Source: an uncultured Lactobacillus sp. (GTDB lineage Bacteria; Bacillota; Bacilli; Lactobacillales; Lactobacillaceae). Taken from it: a stretch of DNA of 64,000 nucleotides. Position 1 is the stretch's first letter. Every line of letters starts with the position of its first letter. Below are positions 43,531-52,556 of this stretch, piece after piece. A program made the translations under genes and the position numbers. Location of the stretch: NCBI GenBank assembly GCA_937874185.1, contig CALNAK010000013.1, forward strand, positions 110,849 through 174,848. The letters are read 5' to 3'. The notes below the pieces were generated by a model that had not been told where the DNA came from, did not search any database, and worked only from the letters and a program-made list of their open reading frames with translations.

Positions 43531-44832
43531 ATGTCTGTAATTACTGATATTTTAGGTCGTGAAGTTCTAGATTCACGTGGTAACCCAACTGTTGAAGTTG
43601 AACTATATACTGAATTAGGTGGCTTTGGCCGCGCACTTGTTCCATCAGGTGCTTCAACTGGTGAACACGAAGCCGTTGAATTACGTGATGGCGACAAATC
43701 ACGTTTTGGTGGTAAGGGTGTTCTTAAAGCCGTTGCTAACGTAAACGACAAGATTGCTAAAAAAGTTATCGGCATGGACGTTACTGATCAAAGAGCTATT
43801 GATCAAGCAATGATCGACTTAGATGGTACAGAAAACAAGGGTATCCTTGGTGCTAATGCTATCTTAGGTGTATCACTTGCTGCTGCACGTGCTGCTGCTG
43901 ACGAATTAGGTCTTCCATTGTACGAATACCTTGGTGGTCCTAATGCTCACGTACTTCCAACACCAATGATGAACGTTATCAATGGTGGTAAGCACGCTGA
44001 TAACAACGTTGACTTCCAAGAATTCATGATCGTACCAGTTGGTGCAAAATCAATGCACGAAGCTGTTCGTATGGGTTCAGAAACATTCCATGCTCTTAAA
44101 GCCGTTCTTGAAGCACGTGGTCTAAACACTGCTGTTGGTGATGAAGGTGGATTCGCTCCTGACCTTGAAAACAACGAAGCACCATTCAAGATCCTTGTTG
44201 AAGCTATCGAAAAAGCTGGTTACAAACCTGGCGAAGATATTTCAATCGGTTTTGACTGTGCCTCATCAGAATTCTACAACAAAGATACTCACAAGTATGA
44301 ATTGAAGGGTGAAGGAGATAACGGTGCTGTTCTTTCAACAGACGAATTTATCGACTTGCTTGACAATATTGTTGCTAAATACCCAGTTATTACTATCGAA
44401 GATCCTATCGATGAAAACGAATGGGAAGATTGGCAAAAAGTTACTGCTAAACTTGGTAAGAAAGTACAACTTGTTGGTGATGACTTGTTCGTTACAAACA
44501 CAGACTACTTGAAGAAGGGTATTGAAATGGGAGTTTCAAACTCTATCTTAATCAAGCTTAACCAAATCGGTACACTTACAGAAACATTCGAAGCTATCGA
44601 AATGGCTAAAGAAGCAGGCTTTACTGCTGTTGTTTCTCACCGTTCAGGTGAAACAGAAGACACAACTATTGCTGACCTTGTTGTTGCTACAAACGCTGGC
44701 CAAATCAAGACTGGTTCAATGAGTCGTACTGATCGTATTGCTAAGTACAACCAATTGATGAGAATTGAAGACCAACTTGGCGACCAAGCTGAATACAAAG
44801 GTGTTAAGAGTTTCTACAACTTAAACAAATAA
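43531..44832 (+). CDS. eno: Enolase
   Basis: 433-residue glycolytic enzyme converting 2-phosphoglycerate to phosphoenolpyruvate. It shows GREVLDSRGNPTVEVEL, the acidic metal ligands in SIGFDCASSEFY, TIEDPIDENEW and LVGDDLFVTN, and SHRSGETEDT. AAGGAGA precedes ATG 43531. The 84-base gap after tpiA could hold a separate promoter. A strong terminator ends the operon. Confidence 0.97.
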   Translation: MSVITDILGREVLDSRGNPTVEVELYTELGGFGRALVPSGASTGEHEAVELRDGDKSRFGGKGVLKAVANVNDKIAKKVIGMDVTDQRAIDQAMIDLDGTENKGILGANAILGVSLAAARAAADELGLPLYEYLGGPNAHVLPTPMMNVINGGKHADNNVDFQEFMIVPVGAKSMHEAVRMGSETFHALKAVLEARGLNTAVGDEGGFAPDLENNEAPFKILVEAIEKAGYKPGEDISIGFDCASSEFYNKDTHKYELKGEGDNGAVLSTDEFIDLLDNIVAKYPVITIEDPIDENEWEDWQKVTAKLGKKVQLVGDDLFVTNTDYLKKGIEMGVSNSILIKLNQIGTLTETFEAIEMAKEAGFTAVVSHRSGETEDTTIADLVVATNAGQIKTGSMSRTDRIAKYNQLMRIEDQLGDQAEYKGVKSFYNLNK

Positions 44833-44850
44833 TTACTAATGTAATTGATA

Positions 44851-44876
44851 AAAACAGCCCTCGGGCTGTTTTTTTT
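44851..44876 (+). terminator. Terminator of the glycolytic operon
   Basis: AAAACAGCCC, TC loop, GGGCTGTTTT: a perfect GC-rich stem followed by T-run. Confidence 0.95.
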
Positions 44877-44914
44877 GTACAATAGAAGTATAAATAGTTG
44901 AAGGAGATTTTGTA

Positions 44915-45973
44915 ATGACATTAAAGATTGCATTTATCGGTTTTGGTAAATCAGCAAATCGCTATCATTTACCATATTTGAATATTAGAAATAATTTTGA
45001 ATTGAAAACAATTTATACGAGAAAAGCACCAAATGAGGAATTAGCTAAACCATATCGTGACAAGGGCGTTAATTTTACAAATGACCTAAACGATATTTTG
45101 AATGATCCAGAGATTGATCTTGTTACAATCTGTACACCAGCTAAGGCTCACTATGAGCTAGCTAAGAGTATTATTGAGGCTAAGAAATCAGTTATTGTGG
45201 AGAAACCATTCGTTGATACCTTGGATCATGCTAAAGAATTGATTCAACTTGGTAAAGACAATGGCGTACTCGTTATGCCATATCAGAACCGTCGTTTTGA
45301 TGGTGACTACCTAGCAGCTAAACAAGTAATTGATCAAGGATTCCTTGGTGATATTGTTGAAGTTGAATCTCATATTGATTATTACCGTCCTAATACTGTT
45401 AATGGTAAGGGAACAAAAGAACAAGGTGAGTTTTATGGCTTAGGTATTCACTTGATGGATCGAATGGTCGCAATATTTGGTCGTCCTGATCAAGTGGTTT
45501 ATGATATACGTAACACCGAAGTGGCTGATGCGGTGGATAACTACTTTGATGTTGACCTACATTATGGACCAAAAATGAAAGTTAAGATTAAAGTAAGTAC
45601 TGATGTTGCCAAAGAGTATCCTCGTTTCATCGTTCATGGTATGAATGGTTCATTCATCAAGTATGGTGCCGACCAACAGGAAAATGACCTCAAGGCCGGT
45701 ATTATGCCAGGAACGCCTAACTTTGGTGAAGATAGTCCAATGTATTATGGTTTGGCTAAGTATAGAAATTCCAATGGGGATTGGATTGAAAAACAAATTA
45801 AGACTCCATTAGGTGATTATGGTTTGTATTATGATTCTGTTTATCAGACATTAGTTAATAAAGCACCAAGATTAGTAACTGATGAAGAAATTTTGACAGA
45901 TATGGAATTGTTGGAAGCTGGTTTCTATCAACCATCACCATCAATATATAATGTTCCAAAATTAAATATTTAG
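44915..45973 (+). CDS. Gfo/Idh/MocA-family oxidoreductase
   Basis: 352-residue NAD(P)-dependent sugar or polyol dehydrogenase-like protein. The N-terminal Rossmann segment has GFGKSANRYHLPYL, then CTPAKAHYELAKSII and the family signature VEKPFVDTL with the catalytic Lys. A C-terminal alpha/beta domain follows (YYRPNTVNGKGTKEQGEFYGLGIHLMD). AAGGAGA precedes the ATG. The ClC channel gene follows after 14 bases. The natural substrate is unknown. Confidence 0.87.
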   Translation: MTLKIAFIGFGKSANRYHLPYLNIRNNFELKTIYTRKAPNEELAKPYRDKGVNFTNDLNDILNDPEIDLVTICTPAKAHYELAKSIIEAKKSVIVEKPFVDTLDHAKELIQLGKDNGVLVMPYQNRRFDGDYLAAKQVIDQGFLGDIVEVESHIDYYRPNTVNGKGTKEQGEFYGLGIHLMDRMVAIFGRPDQVVYDIRNTEVADAVDNYFDVDLHYGPKMKVKIKVSTDVAKEYPRFIVHGMNGSFIKYGADQQENDLKAGIMPGTPNFGEDSPMYYGLAKYRNSNGDWIEKQIKTPLGDYGLYYDSVYQTLVNKAPRLVTDEEILTDMELLEAGFYQPSPSIYNVPKLNI

Positions 45974-45987
45974 TATAGGGGAAAATA

Positions 45988-47529
45988 ATGAAGATAGCAG
46001 TTACTGATAATGAAAAGTTGAGACTGACTTTAGGAGGCATTCTTGTCGGAATTATTTCAGGAATTGTCGTCAGTGTATTCCGTTGGTCAATTGCCCATTC
46101 ATTAAAATTGTTTCAGGGTATCTATGTAGCTGCCAGAACTAATGTGTTATTAACCGTCGGATTGGTAGTACTGATGGTTGCCATCGCTACATTTGTCGGA
46201 TATTTGATCAAGCAAGAGCCAAATATTTCTGGTTCTGGTATTCCACAAGTAGAAGCTCAATTAGGTGGAGAAATGCACTTAAATTGGTGGTCAATCTTGT
46301 GGAGAAAATTTGTTGGTGGAATTCTTAGTATCGCACCAGGATTATTTCTGGGACGTGAAGGTCCATCAATTCAACTAGGATCAGCCATTGGTCAAGGAGT
46401 CGGCGAGTTAACTCATGATAATCAAGGAGTTAACCAAAGAGTCTTGATTGCCAGTGGGGCAGCAGCTGGATTAGCAGCAGCTTTTAGCGCTCCAATTGCT
46501 GGAGCAATGTTCGTTTTGGAGGAGGTTTATCATAACTTTTCTCCATTGATTTGGGTAACGGCTCTTGCTAGTGCGGTTAGTGCAAATGTAGTTGCTTTGT
46601 ATGTTTTTGGGTTACAACCAGTTTTACAGGTGCCATATCAATACAGTTTACCGATAAAATATTATTGGCATCTGATAGTTTTAGGAATTATTTTGGGATT
46701 AATGGGACGATTGTATCAAATAGTTATTCTGTCCATGCCAGCACTTTATGCGAAAACTAGACTACCAAGATTTATCCAAGGAATTATTCCATTAGTATTG
46801 ATTGTGCCAATTGGAATGATGTTCCCTAATTTTATCGGTGGTGGTAACGGAATTATTGTTAACTTGAATCATTACGGAACTAGTTTATTATTCTTGTTAG
46901 GACTACTAGCTTTGCGATTTATCTATTCAATGATTTCCTATGGATCAGGGCTTCCCGGAGGAATTTTTCTTCCAATTTTGAACTTGGGAGCTATTATTGG
47001 GGCAATCTATGCGGTCTTTATGAACCAACTCGGATTGTTACCAATTGCATTTGAAAGTAATTTAATTATCTTTGCGATGGCGGGATACTTTGCCTGTATT
47101 GGTAAAGCTCCGTTTACTGCAATTATCTTGGTCACTGAAATGGTGGGTTCACTCAAACATTTAATGCCTTTAGCCGTCTTATCCCTAGTCGCATATATTG
47201 TGGTCGACCTCTTAAATGGAGCACCTATTTATGAAGCGTTGAAGGAAAGACTCGTCCTTAATTCCGATTATTTGAACCGTGTTAGCAAGTTCAATGATCG
47301 TCTGGAAGTATCAATTTACGAAGGTAGTTCAGTTGATGGAAAGTACATTCGTGATATTCCATTTCCAAAAGATATTTTGGTTATCGGAGTCTATCGTGGC
47401 GAGCGTCAATTGATTCCTAAGGGTGATACTTTGATCAAATCTGGCGATCGAATTGTCTTCATGGTTAATGCCGGACAACGTGCAAAAGTTTCTAAAAAGT
47501 TGCAAGATTTGATTAATGGAATGGACTAG
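45988..47529 (+). CDS. ClC-family chloride channel/transporter with TrkA-C domain
   Basis: 513-residue anion transporter with ClC selectivity-filter motifs: GSGIPQVE, GREGPSIQLG, and GSGLPGGIFLP. The proton-glutamate regions are present, so an H+/Cl- exchanger is plausible. After about residue 420 a soluble TrkA-C-like domain follows (LEVSIYEGSSVDGKYIRDIPFP...LIKSGDRIVFMV), which in relatives binds ligands. Possible roles are acid tolerance or fluoride/chloride balance; the exact anion cannot be read. Confidence 0.88.
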   Translation: MKIAVTDNEKLRLTLGGILVGIISGIVVSVFRWSIAHSLKLFQGIYVAARTNVLLTVGLVVLMVAIATFVGYLIKQEPNISGSGIPQVEAQLGGEMHLNWWSILWRKFVGGILSIAPGLFLGREGPSIQLGSAIGQGVGELTHDNQGVNQRVLIASGAAAGLAAAFSAPIAGAMFVLEEVYHNFSPLIWVTALASAVSANVVALYVFGLQPVLQVPYQYSLPIKYYWHLIVLGIILGLMGRLYQIVILSMPALYAKTRLPRFIQGIIPLVLIVPIGMMFPNFIGGGNGIIVNLNHYGTSLLFLLGLLALRFIYSMISYGSGLPGGIFLPILNLGAIIGAIYAVFMNQLGLLPIAFESNLIIFAMAGYFACIGKAPFTAIILVTEMVGSLKHLMPLAVLSLVAYIVVDLLNGAPIYEALKERLVLNSDYLNRVSKFNDRLEVSIYEGSSVDGKYIRDIPFPKDILVIGVYRGERQLIPKGDTLIKSGDRIVFMVNAGQRAKVSKKLQDLINGMD

Positions 47530-47602
47530 AAATTTGACCGTTTTTATGTTATTGTTTTAGGAGTGATTTCAGCTTTTAACACCATGAACGGAGGTTTTAC
47601 AG

Positions 47603-47839
47603 GTGTATAACGTTATTGAAACAGTGTTGATAATCGTTTCCATTTTGATAGTAATTGCCGTACTAATGCAACCAACAAAGCAACAAGATGCTTTGAACGC
47701 TCTATCAGGTGGTGGTGGCGACTTATTCAGCAACCAGAAGAAACGTGGATTTGAAGCCTTCATGGTTAAGGTTACCTACGTTTTGCTAGTATTATTTTTT
47801 GTATGTTCAATTGTACTAGTATACTTATCATCTCACTAA
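47603..47839 (+). CDS. secG: Preprotein translocase subunit SecG
   Basis: 78-residue small membrane protein of the SecYEG channel with two hydrophobic helices (TVLIIVSILIVIAVLMQ and VTYVLLVLFFVCSIVLVYL) and the conserved Gly-rich loop ALSGGGGDLFSNQKKRGFE. GTG 47603 is preceded by GGAGG. It opens the conserved secG-esterase-rnr-smpB order, although a terminator lies after it. Confidence 0.93.
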   Translation: MYNVIETVLIIVSILIVIAVLMQPTKQQDALNALSGGGGDLFSNQKKRGFEAFMVKVTYVLLVLFFVCSIVLVYLSSH

Positions 47840-47848
47840 GCAATTTAT

Positions 47849-47877
47849 CCTCCTGAAAGTTACTCAGGGGGTTTTTT
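47849..47877 (+). terminator. Terminator after secG
   Basis: CCTCCTGA pairs with TCAGGGGG (one wobble), followed by six T. Confidence 0.85.
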
Positions 47878-47897
47878 GTTATAAGGAGTAAAGTGAT

Positions 47898-48635
47898 ATG
47901 AAAATTTTGACACCACAACCTTTTTATTTTGACAAAGGTTCGCGTGCGGTTTTGTTGCTACACTCATTTTCAGGAACTTCAAATGACATGCGATTATTAG
48001 GTAGATTCTTAGAACGAAATGATTATTCTGCCTATGCACCGATGTTTGCCGGGCACGGAACTAGTGAGCCGTTGGATATTTTGAATTTAGGTGGTCCAGA
48101 TAAGTGGTGGCAACAAACTGTTGATGCAATAGATTTTTTAAGGTCAAAAAATAAGAATCAAATCTACGTTTTTGGACTATCCTTGGGCGCAATTTTTGCT
48201 ACAAAGGCTCTGGAAGAACTTCCGGATGTTGTAAGTGGTGGAGTCTTTGGATCACCAATCCAATCAACTAGCTTTCAAGAAATTAGAAATGCCTTTATGA
48301 CGTATGCTAAAAAGGTGTATTCTGTTCAACAGGGCTTAACAGAAGTGGAAATTGATTCTAAACTTAGAGTTGTGAGTTCCAAGATAGATTCGATGTTAAC
48401 TGATATTAGAAAAACCACCGTTGGTGTAACGGAAAATTTAGCTGAAATAGATCGACCATATTTTATTGGTCAAGGTACGAGAGATAACTTAGTCAATCCC
48501 GATGCTGCAGAAAAGGTAGCTCAGGAGGTTGAAACGTCACACTTACATCTGTATGATGCAGGGCACGTTTTAACCATTAACAGCGCTCATAATCAATTAG
48601 AGGGCGATGTGCTAAACTTTTTAGAAAATAATTGA
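47898..48635 (+). CDS. Carboxylesterase, Est30/YvaK-like
   Basis: 245-residue alpha/beta hydrolase related to the thermostable monoacylglycerol lipase/esterase found next to rnr in Bacilli. The oxyanion motif is LLHSFSGTSNDM, the nucleophile elbow FGLSLGAIFATK, and the catalytic His lies in DAGHVLTI. ATG 47898 follows AAGGAG. Its end overlaps the Shine-Dalgarno of rnr, so the two are co-transcribed. Confidence 0.88.
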   Translation: MKILTPQPFYFDKGSRAVLLLHSFSGTSNDMRLLGRFLERNDYSAYAPMFAGHGTSEPLDILNLGGPDKWWQQTVDAIDFLRSKNKNQIYVFGLSLGAIFATKALEELPDVVSGGVFGSPIQSTSFQEIRNAFMTYAKKVYSVQQGLTEVEIDSKLRVVSSKIDSMLTDIRKTTVGVTENLAEIDRPYFIGQGTRDNLVNPDAAEKVAQEVETSHLHLYDAGHVLTINSAHNQLEGDVLNFLENN

Positions 48636-48643
48636 GGATAGAA

Positions 48644-50971
48644 ATGCCAGATAAAGATAATAAATTAATAGCAGATATATTAGAGGTTTTTAGAAGCAAC
48701 CCTGATCGTCGCTACAAGGCAGAACAAATTGAAGACATTTTAAGGATGCATGGCGCATCTTCTTTTAAACGTGTCGTTCAAGCTTTGGCTGTCTTGGAAG
48801 GTGAAAGCAAAATCAGCTTAACCAATAAAGACGAATTCAAAATGGCTTCTCCAGAAACAGTTGTTGAAGGTGAATTCAAGGGTAATGATAAGGGATTTGG
48901 TTTCGTTAGATATGACGAAGTTGAACCAGATGCCTTCATTGCTAGAAACAACACTTTGCACGCCGTTAACGGTGATACTGTTGAAGTAAAAATTACTAAA
49001 CCTTCTAACCCATGGATCGACAAGGGACCAGAAGGTGAAATCACTAGCATCGTTGAAAGATCACTTTCAAAAATTGTTGGTGAATTCCATCCATACAGTG
49101 ATTCACAAGTTGAAAAAACTGGTTACTATGGATACGTTAAGAGTCATGAAAAGAAGATTGCTTCTTACATGATTTTTATCTCAAACAAGGGTCTACATCC
49201 ACAAATGGGTGACATGGTCCAAGTTTCAATTGATGAATATCCTAACGATAAACATCCACAAAGTATGGAAGGTACAGCACTAGAGGTCATTGGTAACAAG
49301 AATGATCCCGGTGTTGATATCATGTCCATTGTTGTTGATAATGACATCAATCCAGAATTTCCTAGTGAAGTTCTAAAGGCCGCTGAACAAATTCCTGATC
49401 ACGTGACTGAAGCTGACCGTGAAGGTAGAAAAGATTTAACAGACAACATGGTTATCACAATTGATGGGGATGACTCAAAAGATTTTGATGACGCTGTTGG
49501 TGTTGATATGTTACCAAATGGTAATTATCATTTGGAAGTTCATATTGCTGATGTTACACACTATGTTACAGAAGGTTCACCAATTGATGCAGAAGCATAT
49601 GCTCGTGGAACAAGTACTTATCTTGTTGACCGAGTAATTCCTATGTTGCCATTTAGATTATCAAATGGTATCTGTTCATTGAACCCTGGTGAAGACAGAT
49701 TAGCATTAACTTGTGATATGGAAATCGACACACAAGGAAATGTCATTAAACATGAAATTTATCCAAGTGTAATCCAATCAAAATATCGTATGACATATAA
49801 CAATGTTAACGAGATCTTGAAGGGTGACGAGGAACTTAACGAAGAATACGCTCCATTGGTACCAACATTGAAGAATATGGCTGATCTTCACGCCATTCTC
49901 TTTAACAAACGTCACGAACGTGGTGCTATCGACTTTGAAGAAACAGAAGCACAAATCATTGTTGATGAAAATGGTAAGCCAATCGATATCAAGTTAAGAG
50001 AACGCGGAACATCTGAAAAGATGATTGAATCATTCATGTTAGCTGCTAATGAAACTGTTGCTAAGAATTATAACTTGAAGCACGTTCCATTCTTGTATCG
50101 TATTCACGAAAAGCCAGATGATGAAAAAGTTAAGAACTTCTTTGAATTTGTTGCCGCAATGGGTGTTCCTGTTCACGGTGATTTGAAGAAGATCACACCA
50201 AAGATGTTCCAAGATGTTCTCTCACAAGTTGTTGGAACTCCTGAGGAACCAGTTGTAACTATTATGTTACTTCGTAGTATGCAACAAGCTAAGTATTCTC
50301 CAGATGCATTGGGTCACTTTGGTTTGGCTGCTAAATACTATACTCACTTTACTTCACCAATCAGACGTTACCCTGATTTGATTGTTCACCGTATGATTCA
50401 CAGTTATGCTGTAAATGGCTTTACTGATGATGAACAAGCTAAGTGGTCAGAACGTTTGCCAGATATTGGTAACCATACTTCGGCTCGTGAAAGAATTTCT
50501 ATCAACGCTGAACGTGCTGTTGACGATTTGAAGAAGACAGAATACATGGCTGATCAAGTTGGTCAAACATTTGATGCTGTTGTTAGTTCTGTAACTGGAT
50601 TCGGTATGTTTATTCAATTGGATAATACCGTTGAAGGATTGATTCATATTTCTAATATGAAGGACGACTATTACGAATATGATGAGAAGAGTATGTCAAT
50701 GCACGGACGTGGTACTGGTAAGACTTTCAAGGTTGGACAACCAATCAAAGTTAAGTTGATCAGAGCCGATGTTGAACATAGACAAATTGATTTTGAACGT
50801 GTTCTAACTCCAGAAGAGGAAGAACAAGTTAAGAAGCGTGAAGCTGAATTTAAGCAAAAGCGTTCAGCACAACATGGTCGTGGCCGTGGTGGACATGGTC
50901 GTCATAATGACAGTAAAGGTCATGGAGACAATAATAGCCATAAGAGACGTGGCAAATACGAAAGCCGGTGA
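48644..50971 (+). CDS. rnr: Ribonuclease R
   Basis: 775-residue 3'-5' exoribonuclease degrading structured RNA, working with SmpB-tmRNA. An N-terminal winged helix, cold-shock domains (FKGNDKGFGFVRYDE), the RNB catalytic core with DGDDSKDFDDAVGVD (metal Asp residues) and a C-terminal S1 domain (SSVTGFGMFIQLDNTVEGLI) are in order. The tail is rich in Arg, Gly, His. ATG 48644 is chosen for GAGGATAG upstream; an in-frame TTG at 48632 overlaps the esterase stop. Confidence 0.96.
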   Translation: MPDKDNKLIADILEVFRSNPDRRYKAEQIEDILRMHGASSFKRVVQALAVLEGESKISLTNKDEFKMASPETVVEGEFKGNDKGFGFVRYDEVEPDAFIARNNTLHAVNGDTVEVKITKPSNPWIDKGPEGEITSIVERSLSKIVGEFHPYSDSQVEKTGYYGYVKSHEKKIASYMIFISNKGLHPQMGDMVQVSIDEYPNDKHPQSMEGTALEVIGNKNDPGVDIMSIVVDNDINPEFPSEVLKAAEQIPDHVTEADREGRKDLTDNMVITIDGDDSKDFDDAVGVDMLPNGNYHLEVHIADVTHYVTEGSPIDAEAYARGTSTYLVDRVIPMLPFRLSNGICSLNPGEDRLALTCDMEIDTQGNVIKHEIYPSVIQSKYRMTYNNVNEILKGDEELNEEYAPLVPTLKNMADLHAILFNKRHERGAIDFEETEAQIIVDENGKPIDIKLRERGTSEKMIESFMLAANETVAKNYNLKHVPFLYRIHEKPDDEKVKNFFEFVAAMGVPVHGDLKKITPKMFQDVLSQVVGTPEEPVVTIMLLRSMQQAKYSPDALGHFGLAAKYYTHFTSPIRRYPDLIVHRMIHSYAVNGFTDDEQAKWSERLPDIGNHTSARERISINAERAVDDLKKTEYMADQVGQTFDAVVSSVTGFGMFIQLDNTVEGLIHISNMKDDYYEYDEKSMSMHGRGTGKTFKVGQPIKVKLIRADVEHRQIDFERVLTPEEEEQVKKREAEFKQKRSAQHGRGRGGHGRHNDSKGHGDNNSHKRRGKYESR

Positions 50972-50977
50972 TGAGTT

Positions 50978-51448
50978 ATGAAGAAACATCACACAAAGGC
51001 TGCAAATGAAGTAGCCAATAATCGTAAGGCTCGTCATGATTACAATATTTTAGATACCTATGAAGCAGGAATTTCTTTAACAGGAACTGAGATTAAATCA
51101 GTTCGTGCTAGTAAAATCAATATCAAAGATGGATTCGTGCAATCAAGAAATGGTGAACTTTGGTTAGAAAATGTTAATATCAGCATTTATAATCAAGGGA
51201 ATCAGTTCAATCACGATCCATTACGTAATAGAAAATTATTGATGCATAAAAAAGAGATTCGTAAAATTTCTGCAAGTGTTCAAGAAAAGGGAATTACAAT
51301 TGTTCCTTTGAAGGTTTACTTGAAGAACGGCTTTGCTAAAGTATTGATTGGCGTAGCTGAAGGTAAGAAACAATACGATAAGCGTGAAACTATAAAGAAA
51401 CGTGATCAAGAAAGAGATCTTCGACGCATTGTTAAGAATGTGCGGTAA
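50978..51448 (+). CDS. smpB: SsrA (tmRNA)-binding protein
   Basis: 156-residue protein that brings tmRNA to stalled ribosomes. The signatures ARHDYNILDTYEAGISLTG and GTEIKSVRASKINIKDGF and the basic tail (KKRDQERDLRRIVKNVR) are typical. It begins six bases after rnr, the usual partner in Firmicutes. Confidence 0.96.
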   Translation: MKKHHTKAANEVANNRKARHDYNILDTYEAGISLTGTEIKSVRASKINIKDGFVQSRNGELWLENVNISIYNQGNQFNHDPLRNRKLLMHKKEIRKISASVQEKGITIVPLKVYLKNGFAKVLIGVAEGKKQYDKRETIKKRDQERDLRRIVKNVR

Positions 51449-51473
51449 TCTTTTAGATGATCGCTTTTTTTTT
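51441..51473 (+). terminator. Probable terminator after smpB
   Basis: An imperfect stem (GCGGTAATC with GATGATCGC) overlaps the smpB stop and is followed by nine T. Confidence 0.55.
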
Positions 51474-51555
51474 GCGCAAAATTATTTATGGAGTCAATTT
51501 TTATCTTAAATTAGGAATATAATTAATTTAATTTATGTTAGAGGGGATAGATAGT

Positions 51556-52515
51556 ATGAGAATAGGCTACTTTTCAAGTTCAACACCAATCACTGCAATT
51601 TCACCAGTTAGATTTTCACGTGCAAAGAGATTTCTTGAAAGTAAGGGAATTGATTTAGTTGCAGGAAATTTAACAGGTCAAAAGGATTTTTATCGTGCTG
51701 GTAGCATTAAAGAACGTGCGGCTGAGATAAATCAATTGATTCATAATGATACAGTTGATATTTTGATGGGAACGATTGGTGGCATGAATACTAATTCGCT
51801 TTTACCATATATTGATTTTGATTATCTCCAACAACATCCTAAGACTGTAATTGGATATTCTGACACGACCGCTTTACTTTTAGCTGTGAGCGTTAAAGCA
51901 CCAGCTTGTCGAGTTTTATATGGACCAGCGTTAGTAGCCACTTTCGGCGAATTTTCTCCAATAGTTGATGAAGCATTTGAAGATTTCATGAAAATTTATA
52001 CAGCTGATGAGTCGGTAACAGTTAATGCCCCTAAATATTGGACCGATGAATCAATAAATTGGGAAGATTTTTCAAGAGATAAAAAAATGATTCCGAATCA
52101 CTGGGGATACACGGATACACCAATCTTAGAAGGCAATATTATTGGCGGTAACTTGAATACAATGACAGGAATAATTGGTTCCCAATACTATCCTAAATTT
52201 ACTAAGAAAGATTTATTGTTTATTGAAGATGCAGAGAAAGATGCCTCAATTATTGAAAGAAGTTTTGCGATGTTGAAGAATAATAATATTTTTTCACAAG
52301 TTAAGGGAATTATTCTTGGTAAACATGCTTTGTTTGATGATTTAGGAAGTGGCCGTAAGCCTGTTGAAATTCTACAAGAGGTTTTAGGTGATGAAAAAGT
52401 ACCGATTATTTACGATTATGATTCATCTCATACCGTTCCAATGATGACTACACCACTCAATACATGGGCAAAGATTGATGCTAATGAGATGACAGCGACG
52501 TTTACAAATTTCTAA
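51556..52515 (+). CDS. S66-family LD-carboxypeptidase (LdcA/MccF-like)
   Basis: About 319 residues of serine peptidase family S66. The nucleophile Ser is in VIGYSDTTALLLAV, the Glu in LFIEDAEKDASIIE and the His in SSHTVPMMTTPLN, together the Ser-Glu-His triad. Members trim the terminal D-Ala from murein tetrapeptides or cleave microcin C7. ATG 51556 has GAGGGGAT eight bases upstream; the in-frame ATG 51535 lacks one. No bacteriocin genes are nearby, so a peptidoglycan or MccF-type detoxification role remains open. Confidence 0.86.
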   Translation: MRIGYFSSSTPITAISPVRFSRAKRFLESKGIDLVAGNLTGQKDFYRAGSIKERAAEINQLIHNDTVDILMGTIGGMNTNSLLPYIDFDYLQQHPKTVIGYSDTTALLLAVSVKAPACRVLYGPALVATFGEFSPIVDEAFEDFMKIYTADESVTVNAPKYWTDESINWEDFSRDKKMIPNHWGYTDTPILEGNIIGGNLNTMTGIIGSQYYPKFTKKDLLFIEDAEKDASIIERSFAMLKNNNIFSQVKGIILGKHALFDDLGSGRKPVEILQEVLGDEKVPIIYDYDSSHTVPMMTTPLNTWAKIDANEMTATFTNF

Positions 52516-52556
52516 TATGCTAAAATATGAGTAACGAAGACTTATTGGGGGAAATG